DNA of 64,000 nucleotides from Aldehydirespirator sp965219165 (GTDB lineage Bacteria > Actinomycetota > Acidimicrobiia > Acidimicrobiales > Aldehydirespiratoraceae): positions 1,054,001 through 1,118,000 of the forward strand of contig CBDCMW010000002.1 in assembly GCA_965219165.1 (NCBI GenBank), in the 5' to 3' direction. Position 1 is the first letter of the stretch, and the number at the start of each line of letters is the position of its first letter. The translations under genes and the position numbers were made by a program. This document shows, in pieces, positions 32,921 to 40,562 of this stretch. The notes beneath the pieces are model-generated. The model had not been told where the DNA came from. It ran no database searches and saw only the letters and a list, made by a program, of their open reading frames with translations.

Positions 32921-34791
32921 TGCCAGCGCTGCTATCGAGCCGGGTCGGCTCGGAGTTGGTCGGCTCGGCTGCGCTCTTCGCGGTGCTGGTTCTGGGGGGG
33001 CTGCTCTACGCGTCGGGCGGCTCCCCGACGCGGGACATTCTGGTCACCCAGACGCTGATCAACGCCATCATGGTGATCGGGCTGCAGATCTACATCGGCA
33101 ACACCGGCGTGCTGTCGTTCGGGCACATGGGGTTCGCGGCCATCAGCGGCTACGCGTTCGCTCTGCTGGCCACCTCAGTGAGGAGCAAGGAGAGAATCGT
33201 TCCGGATGTGCCGTTCGGACTCGACGGCGTCTCGTGGAATCCCGTAGTGGCCGCGGCCGCGGCGGTAGCGATTACTGCTGTCGTGGGGATTGTCGTCGGC
33301 TTGGGCTTGGCCCGCTCCGGGGCGAGGTCCGGCGCGGTGGCTGCCACTGTGATCACCCTGGCCCTGCTGTTCATGGTCCATGAAGTGGGCGGTGCCTATG
33401 CCGACCTGACTGGGGGCCGCAACGGCGTCCGCTTTGCCGTGGGGCGCGGGCTCGACGGCCGCGGCTGGATCTATCTGGCTCTGATCGGGGCGATCCTCGC
33501 GGCGAGGTTCTTCAAGAGCAGTCGTATCGGGCGCATGGCCCAGGCGGCCCGCGAGGACGACCTCGCAGCCCGTGCTATGGGCATCAACCCGACGCAGGGC
33601 CAGATGGTCGCACTGGTCCTCTCGGTGGCCGTGGTGTCGGTGGCCGCCTCGCTGCGGGTGTTCCAGCTCGGCACCGTGGCCCCTTCCACGTTCTTCTTCG
33701 ACTACACCCTGCTGACGCTGGTGATGCTGATCGTCGGCGGGCGCAACAGCATCGCCGGCTCGGTGCTCGGGGTGGCGCTGATGACCGTGGTCAACGAGGC
33801 CACGCGTCATCTAGCCGGCACCGAGATCGACGGCGGTCCCCTGGACTTTCTCGACATCGTGCTGCGCCCCGGGCTGACAGACATCGTGCTGGGCGGGTCG
33901 ATGCTGGGTTTCATGATCTTCCGGGCCAGAGGCCTGATCGAGGACTGGGAGATCGACGACTGGCTCCGGCGCTGTTTCGGACGCACCGAGGCCGAGCCGG
34001 ATCCGTTGAGGGCCATCCCGGTCCCCGAGCCCGCCGAGCTGAGCGCGGCAGGTGTGACGGTCGACTTCGGGGGCTTCCGGGCCTTGGAGAGTGCCGGCCT
34101 GGAGGCGTCGAATCTGGAGGTAGTGGGTCTCATTGGCCCCAACGGCGCGGGCAAGACGACCCTGCTCAATGTGGTGACCGGCCTGGTGGAGGCGACCGAG
34201 GGGTCGGTGGCTCTCACCGAGCAGACCTCCCGAGGGCCCGAGACCTGCCCAGTCGCCGGTGCTGAACCCTTCGAGATTGCCAGGGCTGGTCTGGCTCGCA
34301 CGTTCCAGAACCTGCGCCTGTTCCCGGCCTTGACCGTGCGCGAGAACGTCAACATCGCCTTGCTGGTGGCGTCTCGGCATCGTCCCGGTTGCGACCGCCC
34401 TAGCGTCGGGCAACTGCTGGTGCATGCCGGGTTGTGGAAGTTGCGCGACCGGCGGGCCCGCGAGCTCGATTACGGCAGCGCTCGCCGGCTGGAGCTGGTG
34501 CGCGCCGCCGCGCTGTCGCCCACCTTCATCCTGCTCGACGAGCCCACCAGCGGCATGAGCAACGTTGAGTCGGTGGCGATGATCGACGAGGTGCGTGCCC
34601 TCGCCGCCGCGGTGGGCGCGGGCGTGGTGGTGATCGACCACGACCTGGCCTTCATCACCGGCGTGTGCGACCGCATCTACTGCCTCGACCAGGGCCGTGT
34701 CATCGCGACCGGCACCCCCGCTGAGATCCAGGCCGACGCCGTGGTGCAGGCCGCCTATCTGGGCACCGCCGCCCCTGCGGCTGCGGGCTGA
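32920..34791 (+). CDS. Fused LivM permease-LivG ATPase (second system)
   Basis: A 623-residue fusion. The permease part (about residues 1-350) has LQIYIGNTGVLSFGHMGFAA and SSRIGRMAQAAREDDLAARA (typical LivM). The ATPase part has VTVDFGGFRALESAGLEASN, Walker A GLIGPNGAGKTTLLN, LARTFQNLRLFPALTVRENV, signature-like ELDYGSARRLELVRAA, Walker B FILLDEPTSGMSNVE and VIDHDLAFITGVCDR. The start is the ATG in TGATG at the permease stop; a longer upstream frame is only the shadow of the permease gene. LivM and LivG are separate in most bacteria, and the other importer here is fused the same way. Confidence 0.92.
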   Translation: MPALLSSRVGSELVGSAALFAVLVLGGLLYASGGSPTRDILVTQTLINAIMVIGLQIYIGNTGVLSFGHMGFAAISGYAFALLATSVRSKERIVPDVPFGLDGVSWNPVVAAAAAVAITAVVGIVVGLGLARSGARSGAVAATVITLALLFMVHEVGGAYADLTGGRNGVRFAVGRGLDGRGWIYLALIGAILAARFFKSSRIGRMAQAAREDDLAARAMGINPTQGQMVALVLSVAVVSVAASLRVFQLGTVAPSTFFFDYTLLTLVMLIVGGRNSIAGSVLGVALMTVVNEATRHLAGTEIDGGPLDFLDIVLRPGLTDIVLGGSMLGFMIFRARGLIEDWEIDDWLRRCFGRTEAEPDPLRAIPVPEPAELSAAGVTVDFGGFRALESAGLEASNLEVVGLIGPNGAGKTTLLNVVTGLVEATEGSVALTEQTSRGPETCPVAGAEPFEIARAGLARTFQNLRLFPALTVRENVNIALLVASRHRPGCDRPSVGQLLVHAGLWKLRDRRARELDYGSARRLELVRAAALSPTFILLDEPTSGMSNVESVAMIDEVRALAAAVGAGVVVIDHDLAFITGVCDRIYCLDQGRVIATGTPAEIQADAVVQAAYLGTAAPAAAG

Positions 34792-34824
34792 GGCCCGGGT
34801 GGGACCGCAGGGAGGAGCCTGAAC

Positions 34825-35715
34825 GTGACCGAGTACCGCCGCATCCTGCTCGAGGGATGTCCGGTGGTCGTCCAGCGGGACGGCGACGACCTCGTGGCTC
34901 GCGGCGGGCGGCGGGTGGCTGCGGCCGACGCCGTGCACCTGCCGCCGTGTGAGCCGACCAAGATCCTCTGCGTCCACCTGAACCACGCCAGCCGCGTGGC
35001 CGAGTTCATCACCAGGCTGCCGCCCGCCCCGACCTATTTCCACAAGCCGATCACGGCTCTCAGCGCCCACCGCGCCGATGTGGTGCGCCCCGAGCCGTGC
35101 CGGTGGCTGAACTACGAGGGCGAGATCGGCATCGTCATCGGCCGGAGCTGCCGCAATGTGTCGCCGGCCGAGGCGGGCGCCTACATCGCGGGCTACACGG
35201 TGGCCAACGACTACGGACTGCACGATTTCCGCGACACCGACGCGGGCTCGATGCTGCGGGTCAAGGGCAGCGACACGCTGTGCCCGGTCGGGCCTGCGCT
35301 GGTGACCGGTTGGGACTTCCACCATAAGCGGATCCGAACCCTGGTTAACGGCGAGGTCCGCCAGGACGGCAGCACCGCCGAGATGGAATGGGACATGCAC
35401 TACCTGGTGGCCGACCTGGCCCGTACGATCACTTTGGTGCCGGGCGACCTGGTGCTGTCGGGCACGCCGGCCGGGTCGCGCCCGGTCGTGCCCGGCGATG
35501 TGGTCACGGTGGAGGTGGAGGGCCTGGGCGCCCTTACCAACATGATCGTTGCCGGACCGGAGCCGGTGCGATCCGACGTCGGCGCCCAGCCGTCGAATAG
35601 CGAGGAGGTGGTCTCCACCGCCATGGGCGGCGACTGGGAGCACCGAGGCAAGCGCGCCCCGCGCGGCCCCGGCACCCGCCACTACCAGTCCGCGGTGGAG
35701 GAGAACACCGACTGA
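34825..35715 (+). CDS. Fumarylacetoacetate hydrolase family protein (HpaG-like)
   Basis: A 296-residue FAH-fold enzyme. PPCEPTKILCVHLNHASRVA opens the fold; metal ligands are in LNYEGEIGIVIGR (ExE) and VANDYGLHDFRDTDAGSM (the acidic loop), followed by VKGSDTLCPVGPALVT and LVLSGTPAGSRPVVPGDVVT. Members hydrolyse C-C bonds, isomerise or decarboxylate products of ring cleavage, for example HpaG in homoprotocatechuate breakdown. GGGAGGAG lies before the GTG start. It follows the second importer by 33 nt and is followed by an aldehyde dehydrogenase after 40 nt. About 45 residues at the C-terminus (after GALTNMIVAG) are outside the usual fold. Confidence 0.88.
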   Translation: MTEYRRILLEGCPVVVQRDGDDLVARGGRRVAAADAVHLPPCEPTKILCVHLNHASRVAEFITRLPPAPTYFHKPITALSAHRADVVRPEPCRWLNYEGEIGIVIGRSCRNVSPAEAGAYIAGYTVANDYGLHDFRDTDAGSMLRVKGSDTLCPVGPALVTGWDFHHKRIRTLVNGEVRQDGSTAEMEWDMHYLVADLARTITLVPGDLVLSGTPAGSRPVVPGDVVTVEVEGLGALTNMIVAGPEPVRSDVGAQPSNSEEVVSTAMGGDWEHRGKRAPRGPGTRHYQSAVEENTD

Positions 35716-35755
35716 TGGTTTCAGTAGGGCTCCGGCCTTCCGGAGAGGACCACTG

Positions 35756-37219
35756 ATGGCCTCGCCCAGGGTCACCGTCGGCGGGGTGGAGGTAAGTGTC
35801 GACCATCTGATCGGGGGCGAGCGGGTTGCGTCGAAGCGCACCTTCGAGTGCCGTTCGCCCCTTGACTGGGTCTGCAAGCTCGCTGATGTGGCCAGGGGCG
35901 ACTCGTCAACGGCCGAACAGGCGGTGGCGGCCGCCGTCGATGGCTTCGAGGAGTGGAGCGCACTGTCTTTGCGGGAGCGGGCCGGAGCTCTGCGCCGCCT
36001 GGCCGATCTGATCGAGGCCCGCAACGACGACATCGCCGTGGTCGAGACGCTCGACATGGGCTTCCTGCACCGCTCGATGCGCGAGCGGCTGGTGGCCCGG
36101 GGCGCGCTCAACTTCCGCTTCTACGCGGACATGGCCGAGGCCCACATCGAGCCCCGCTGGCCGGCGCGGGGCACCGCGCACACGGTGCAGCGCATGCCCG
36201 CCGGGCCGGCCGTGGTCATAACTCCCTGGAACGCGCCGTTCATGCTGGCCACCTGGAAGGTGGCGCCCGCGCTGGCTGCGGGCAACAGCGTGGTCCTCAA
36301 ACCGGCCGAATGGTCGCCGCTGTCGGCCTCGCTCTTGGCCGATCTCGCAGTGGAGGCGGGCCTGCCGCCCGGCGCGTTCAACCTGGTACAGGGCATGGGC
36401 TCAGAGGCGGGAGCGGCGCTGGTGGCCGACCCGCGGGTGCGGCGCATCAGCTTCACCGGTTCGCCCGAGACGGCCCGGAGCATCGGTGCGGCCGCGGCGG
36501 CCAACATCGTGCCGTTCACGGCGGAGCTGGGCGGCAAGGGCCCGCTCATCGTGTTCGCGGACTGCGATCTGGAAGCGGCCGCCCAGCAGGCCGCGGCCCA
36601 GTACGAGGACTCGGGCCAGGTCTGCCTGGCCGGCACCCGACTGCTGGTGGACGCGTCAGTTCACGATCAGTTCTTGGAGGCGCTGCGTGCTCACACCGAG
36701 GCTCAAGTGCTGGGCGACAGCCGCGACGAAGCCACCACGATCGGCCCGATGGCCCATCCCGACCATCTGGCCAGGGTCGAGGCCTTCGTGGACCGGGCCA
36801 GGGACGCGGGCGACACGGTGGTGTGGGGCGGCCAGCGCCGGAAGGGGTCGTTGCACTACGAGCCCACCCTGATCGCACCGGCCTCCAACGACTCCGAGGT
36901 CGTCCAGCGCGAGGTCTTCGGCCCGGTCCTCACCGTTCAGACGTTCACCACCGAGGCCGAGGCCATAGAGCTGGCCAACTCCACCCAATACGGCCTGTCC
37001 GCGATCGTCTACACGGGCTCCGCGGATCGGGCCGAGCGCGTCGGCACCGCAGTGCGGGCCGGGATTGTGTGGACCAACACCTTCCTGGTGCGTGACCTGG
37101 CCGCCCCCTTCGGCGGCTGCGGCTTGTCCGGCATAGGCCGCGAGGGCGGAGATCACGCCCTCGACTTCCACGGCGACCTGAAGACCCTGATCCTCGCCGA
37201 CAACACAACCGGCTTCTAG
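35756..37219 (+). CDS. NAD(P)-dependent aldehyde dehydrogenase (HpaE-like)
   Basis: A 487-residue ALDH-superfamily enzyme: VVITPWNAPFMLATWKVAPA (cofactor site), NSVVLKPAEWSPLSA, FTGSPETARSI, the glutamate in TAELGGKGPLIVF, the catalytic cysteine in DSGQVCLAGTRLLV and EVFGPVLTVQTF near the end. The set is close to 5-carboxymethyl-2-hydroxymuconate semialdehyde dehydrogenases (HpaE) and related semialdehyde dehydrogenases. The ATG at 35756 is preceded by a purine-rich CGGAGAGGA. Together with the FAH-type gene it suggests oxidation of a ring-cleavage aldehyde. Its TAG overlaps the stop of purN on the other strand. Confidence 0.92.
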   Translation: MASPRVTVGGVEVSVDHLIGGERVASKRTFECRSPLDWVCKLADVARGDSSTAEQAVAAAVDGFEEWSALSLRERAGALRRLADLIEARNDDIAVVETLDMGFLHRSMRERLVARGALNFRFYADMAEAHIEPRWPARGTAHTVQRMPAGPAVVITPWNAPFMLATWKVAPALAAGNSVVLKPAEWSPLSASLLADLAVEAGLPPGAFNLVQGMGSEAGAALVADPRVRRISFTGSPETARSIGAAAAANIVPFTAELGGKGPLIVFADCDLEAAAQQAAAQYEDSGQVCLAGTRLLVDASVHDQFLEALRAHTEAQVLGDSRDEATTIGPMAHPDHLARVEAFVDRARDAGDTVVWGGQRRKGSLHYEPTLIAPASNDSEVVQREVFGPVLTVQTFTTEAEAIELANSTQYGLSAIVYTGSADRAERVGTAVRAGIVWTNTFLVRDLAAPFGGCGLSGIGREGGDHALDFHGDLKTLILADNTTGF

Positions 37220-38163
37220 TTCGCCAGTCCAGGCCAGCGGAGGTGTCGTCTTGGCGGCGGATCAGCGGGTCGAGAGCGCTGAAGGCCTCGTCCATGAGCA
37301 GGATGTCGGGGTCGGTGGCGAGCGCTCGGGCCAGCCCCACCCTCTGCTGCATGCCTCCGCTGTCGTTGCCGGGCGGCGAGCGCCTGCGCTGTCGCAGCGA
37401 CGATCAGCTCGTGCTCCGCGTCTTGGATCCTCCGGCGCAAGGACTCGAGCGTGTCGTCGGGACCGATGGGCACCTCGACAGTGGCGATCACCGGCCCGTT
37501 GTCGACGCCCTCGTCGGGCACGTAGTGGACCATCGCGCCGGTGTCGGTGATCCGTCCGGCCTCGAACGCCGCCCAGGCGTCCGCGATGGCTGAGCAGCCC
37601 GGGAACTGGCCCGGCAGCGCCGGATGGAGGTTGATCACCCGTTCGGGGAACTGGTCCAGGAAAGACGACGACAGCAAGTGCATCCAGCCTGCCAGCACCA
37701 CCAGATCCGGCTCGGCCCGTGCCACTGCCTCGGCCAGATCGGCGTCGTAGCGACGCCGTGCCGCCGCCCTCGCCGGACGGCTCGCTACGGGCGACGACTC
37801 CGGGCCTGCGTCGCCGGGTCGGCCCTCTGACACAGCTTCGCTGCCGTGCAGGTAGGGCGACAGGAGCCAGTACTCCACGGGGACCCCGGCCCGCTCGGCC
37901 ACCGCCGCGGCCCCCGATCCGGTGCGGTTCGTCATCACGGCCACCACCTCGGCGTGGAGGCGCCGTTCGGGGATGGCGTCGAGGATTGCGGCAAGGTTGG
38001 TGCCCGCTCCCGAGGCCAGCACTACCAGCCGGCTCGTCACCGCGGGATCCTGTTCAGCGCTATTCGGCTGGCCTGTCTCCGCATGGGTCTGTTCAGCGCT
38101 ATTCGGCTGGCCTGTCTCCGCATGGGTCTGTTCAGCGCGACCCGGCGGGCCGGTCACCTCCAT
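37216..38163 (-). CDS. purN: GAR transformylase (PurN) with altered ends
   Basis: PurN adds a formyl group to GAR. The 315-residue frame contains the family core: RLVVLASGAGTNLAAILDAI, AEVVAVMTNR, DLVVLAGWMHLLSSSFLDQF, VINLHPALPGQFPGCSAI, TGAMVHYVPDEGVDNGPVI. The catalytic Asn/His/Asp lie in NLHPAL and DEGVDNGPV. Two oddities: the N-terminus carries two 13-residue copies with AEQTHAETGQPNS, and the C-terminal 50 residues (after ALAARQRQ) are translated from a proV-like fragment in a foreign frame. A 32-residue insert (SEAVSEGRPGDAGPESSPVA and on) also interrupts the core. The start ATG lies inside purM, 10 nt before its stop. Confidence 0.88.
   Translation of the reverse strand: MEVTGPPGRAEQTHAETGQPNSAEQTHAETGQPNSAEQDPAVTSRLVVLASGAGTNLAAILDAIPERRLHAEVVAVMTNRTGSGAAAVAERAGVPVEYWLLSPYLHGSEAVSEGRPGDAGPESSPVASRPARAAARRRYDADLAEAVARAEPDLVVLAGWMHLLSSSFLDQFPERVINLHPALPGQFPGCSAIADAWAAFEAGRITDTGAMVHYVPDEGVDNGPVIATVEVPIGPDDTLESLRRRIQDAEHELIVAATAQALAARQRQRRHAAEGGAGPSARHRPRHPAHGRGLQRSRPADPPPRRHLRWPGLAN
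37252..37360 (-). pseudogene. Fragment of a ProV/OpuAA ATPase gene
   Basis: In the frame different from purN this stretch encodes GGMQQRVGLARALATDPDIL followed by LMDEAFSALDPLIRRQ, the signature and Walker B region of a glycine betaine-type ATPase. It matches the intact gene at 62314-63528 at about nine of ten bases over roughly 105 nt, then diverges abruptly on both sides. It forms the coding end of purN. It is an isolated piece, so it is a recombination remnant. Confidence 0.8.
38050..38137 (-). repeat. 39-bp tandem repeat in the 5' part of purN
   Basis: Two identical 39-bp units (38050-38088 and 38089-38127) and the start of a third encode the duplicated THAETGQPNSAEQ in the purN frame. 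Each unit holds GCGCTGAAC, which also occurs at the end of purM (ALNGTWR stop), so the unit may have arisen by copying the purM end. Because 39 is a multiple of three, the frame of purN is kept. Confidence 0.85.
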
Positions 38164-39200
38164 GTCCCGTTCAGCGCAACCCGGCTGTTGTCGCCGCCCG
38201 CGGAGTCGTCCATGTCGATGATGGAGCCGATAACAGCGTGGCCCTGCCTGCTCAGCGCGTCGGCGCCGGCGTCGTCGACCACGGCCACGAGGCCGATGCC
38301 CATGTTCCACACCCGCAGCGCCTCCGCGTCGTCGAGCCCGCCCCAGTCCGCCAGCGTGACGAACGGCTCGGGCACGGGCCAGGAACCGAGGTCGAGCCGG
38401 GCGCCGAGACGGTCCGGCAACACCCGGGGCAGGTTGTCGAAGAAGCCGCCGCCGGTGATGTGGGCCAGCGCCTTCGGCTCGATCCCGGCTTCAGAGAACC
38501 CGTCGATCACGGGCAGATAGCTGCGGTGAGGCGCCAGCAGGGCGTCGATCATGGCGGTATCGGGCGCTCGGTCCTGGAGCAGGCGGCGGATCAGCGAGAA
38601 GCCGTTGGTGTGCGGCCCGGAACTGGCCACACCCACCAGCAGATCGCCGGCTCGCATCGTGTCCGGACGCGGCCAGAGCCGGTCGCGGAGAGCTGCTCCG
38701 ACGATGGTCCCGGCGACGTCCACCGCGCCCGGCTCGTACACGCCGGGCATCTCGGCGGTCTCCCCGCCGAGCAGAGCGCAGCCCGCGGCCCGGCAGGCGT
38801 CCGCGATGCCGGCCACAATCTCTGCGACGACCTCGGGCACGAGCCGGGCCATGGCTATGTAGTCGAGGAAGAACAGGGGCCGGGCCCCGTGCACGGCGAT
38901 GTCGCCTACGCAATGGTTGACGAGATCGACCCCGATCCCCCACCAGCGCCCGTAGGTGGCGGCCAGCGCGGTCTTGGTGCCCACCCCGTCGGTCGAGGCC
39001 ACCAGGACCGACCCCGGCGCAAGCCCCGCGGTCGAGTACATGCCGCCGAACCCGCCCGGCCCCGACATCACCTCAGGGGTGCGCGTCGATGCCACCGCCT
39101 CCGACAGCAGAGCCACCGCCCGGTTGCCCTCATCGATGTCCACCCCAGCGGCGCGGTAGGCCGCAGGGTGCGGGCCGCGAGCAGGCGGACGGCGGCTCAT
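38154..39200 (-). CDS. purM: AIR synthase (phosphoribosylformylglycinamidine cyclo-ligase)
   Basis: PurM closes the imidazole ring of AIR from FGAM with ATP. The 348-residue protein has the usual length and the family blocks GGFGGMYSTAGLAPGSVLV, VASTDGVGTKTALAA, HCVGDIAVHGARPLFFLDYI, ALLGGETAEMPGVY, ASSGPHTNGFSLIRR and AHITGGGFFDNLPRVLP. The ATG at 39200 overlaps the purD stop as ATGA. Its end overlaps the start of purN by 10 nt. Confidence 0.95.
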   Translation of the reverse strand: MSRRPPARGPHPAAYRAAGVDIDEGNRAVALLSEAVASTRTPEVMSGPGGFGGMYSTAGLAPGSVLVASTDGVGTKTALAATYGRWWGIGVDLVNHCVGDIAVHGARPLFFLDYIAMARLVPEVVAEIVAGIADACRAAGCALLGGETAEMPGVYEPGAVDVAGTIVGAALRDRLWPRPDTMRAGDLLVGVASSGPHTNGFSLIRRLLQDRAPDTAMIDALLAPHRSYLPVIDGFSEAGIEPKALAHITGGGFFDNLPRVLPDRLGARLDLGSWPVPEPFVTLADWGGLDDAEALRVWNMGIGLVAVVDDAGADALSRQGHAVIGSIIDMDDSAGGDNSRVALNGTWR

Positions 39201-40480
39201 GGCAGAGGCGCGGTCGGTGCGCGTCCGATGTCGCAGCGGTGCTGGGCACCATCGAAGCTGATCGCCGCGACTCCGCGGTGGGCTCGCTCCTCGGCGGCCG
39301 CCGGATCGGGCCCTGTCGCGGTGACCGTTACGACCCGACCCCCACCCGCATGCAGAACGCCGCCAATCATCTCGGTGGCGGCATGGAACACCACGCAACC
39401 CTCAGCGGCAGCAGCGTCGAGACCGACGATGGGGACTGGGTCGGCGCGGGCCTCGGGATAGCCGGCCGCGGCCATGACCACCGCTACCGACGCCTCCGGC
39501 GCCCAGTCGATGTCGACGCCGTCGAGGGACCCGGAGGCGCAGGCGGCCATGATCTCGAAGAGGTCGCTGCGCAGCAGCCTGATCACCGCCTGCGTCTCGG
39601 GATCTCCGAAACGGCAGTTGAACTCGAGCACCTTCAGCCCGTCTTCGGTGATCATGAGTCCTGCGTACAGTAGCCCGCGGTAGGGCGTGCCTGCTCGGCG
39701 CAGCGCGGCCAGGGTGGGCTCGATGATCTGCTCTGCGGCCCGGGCGATCAGAGCGTCGTCCACGTCGGGCGACGGTGCCACCGCCCCCATCCCGCCGGTG
39801 TTGGGGCCGCGGTCGGCGTCTCGGAGCCGCTTGTAGTCCCTGGCGGGCGGCAGCACCGCGAACCGTTCGCCGTCGCAGAAGGCCATCACCGACACCTCGC
39901 GGCCGACGAGCCGCTCCTCGAGCAGGATCTCGTCGCCGGCCGGTCCGAGCCGTCCGGCCACCAGCATCGCCTCGACCGCGGCGGCCGCCGCCCGCTTGGT
40001 GTCGGGGACGATCACGCCCTTGCCCGCGGCCAGGCCCGAAGCCTTGACCACGGGCACGTCGGGCCGGGCCCGCAGGCGGGCCAGAGCCGCGTCCGGGTCG
40101 CGGAAGACCTCGGCGTCGGCGGTCGGTATCTCGTTGTCGGCGAGGAAGCGCTTGCAGTAGGACTTGGAGGCCTCGAGCCGGGCGCACGACCTGCGGGGAC
40201 CGAAGGCGGCGATCCCTGCAGCCTCGAGCGCGTCCACGAGGCCCTCGGCCAGCGGCGCCTCCGGGCCCACCGCGGCCAGGCCGACGGACTCGCGGCGGCA
40301 GAGCTCGACCAGCCCGGCGACGTCGCCGGCCGCGACCGGCGCGTTCTCTGCCCGGTCGCAGGCCGCGGCGCCGGGATTGCCCGGCGCCACGATCAGCCGC
40401 TCGACGTGCGGCGACCGGCTGAGCGCCCAGGCCAGAGCGTGCTCGCGCCCTCCGCCGCCCACGACCAGGACGCAGGTCAT
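39197..40480 (-). CDS. purD: GAR synthetase (phosphoribosylamine-glycine ligase)
   Basis: PurD joins glycine to phosphoribosylamine with ATP. The 427-residue ATP-grasp enzyme shows CVLVVGGGGREHALAWALSR, VAPGNPGAAAC, VGPEAPLAEGLVDALE, EASKSYCKRFL, VVKASGLAAGKGVIV, ARDYKRLRDADRGPNTGGMG and LKVLEFNCRFGDPETQAVI. The start is ATG 40480 or GTG 40489; both lie within the last unit of the tandem repeat between purF and purD, where GGGGCGA just before the ATG could serve as a ribosome site. Confidence 0.95.
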   Translation of the reverse strand: MTCVLVVGGGGREHALAWALSRSPHVERLIVAPGNPGAAACDRAENAPVAAGDVAGLVELCRRESVGLAAVGPEAPLAEGLVDALEAAGIAAFGPRRSCARLEASKSYCKRFLADNEIPTADAEVFRDPDAALARLRARPDVPVVKASGLAAGKGVIVPDTKRAAAAAVEAMLVAGRLGPAGDEILLEERLVGREVSVMAFCDGERFAVLPPARDYKRLRDADRGPNTGGMGAVAPSPDVDDALIARAAEQIIEPTLAALRRAGTPYRGLLYAGLMITEDGLKVLEFNCRFGDPETQAVIRLLRSDLFEIMAACASGSLDGVDIDWAPEASVAVVMAAAGYPEARADPVPIVGLDAAAAEGCVVFHAATEMIGGVLHAGGGRVVTVTATGPDPAAAEERAHRGVAAISFDGAQHRCDIGRAPTAPLP

Positions 40481-40562
40481 TCGCCCCACACTGTCATTCG
40501 CCCCACACTGTCATTCGCCCCTGCACTGTCATTCGCCCCTGCACTGTCATTCGCCCCACACC
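40477..40562 (-). repeat. Tandem repeat spanning the purF stop and the purD start
   Basis: Five copies of a 17-18 bp unit (minus strand GTGTGGGGCGAATGACA or GTGCAGGGGCGAATGACA) run from the last codons of purF to the first codon of purD. The first copy in reading order supplies the end VWGE-stop of purF; the last supplies the ATG (and a possible GTG) of purD. Each unit contains GGGGCGA followed by ATGA, so each carries a possible ribosome site plus start and stop. Confidence 0.9.

Noticed and set aside
33811..36111. A 766-codon open frame on the minus strand
   Set aside because: It runs antisense across the LivMG fusion, FAH and aldehyde dehydrogenase genes and shows no family motif.
37719..39461. 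Long plus-strand open frames over the purN-purM-purD region
   Set aside because: They are opposite to well-supported pur genes and have low-complexity, arginine/proline-rich translations.
40477..40562. Short direct repeats at purF-purD as a CRISPR or origin iteron array
   Set aside because: Units are only 17-18 bp, adjacent without spacers, and coincide exactly with the purF stop and purD start; no replication genes are near.
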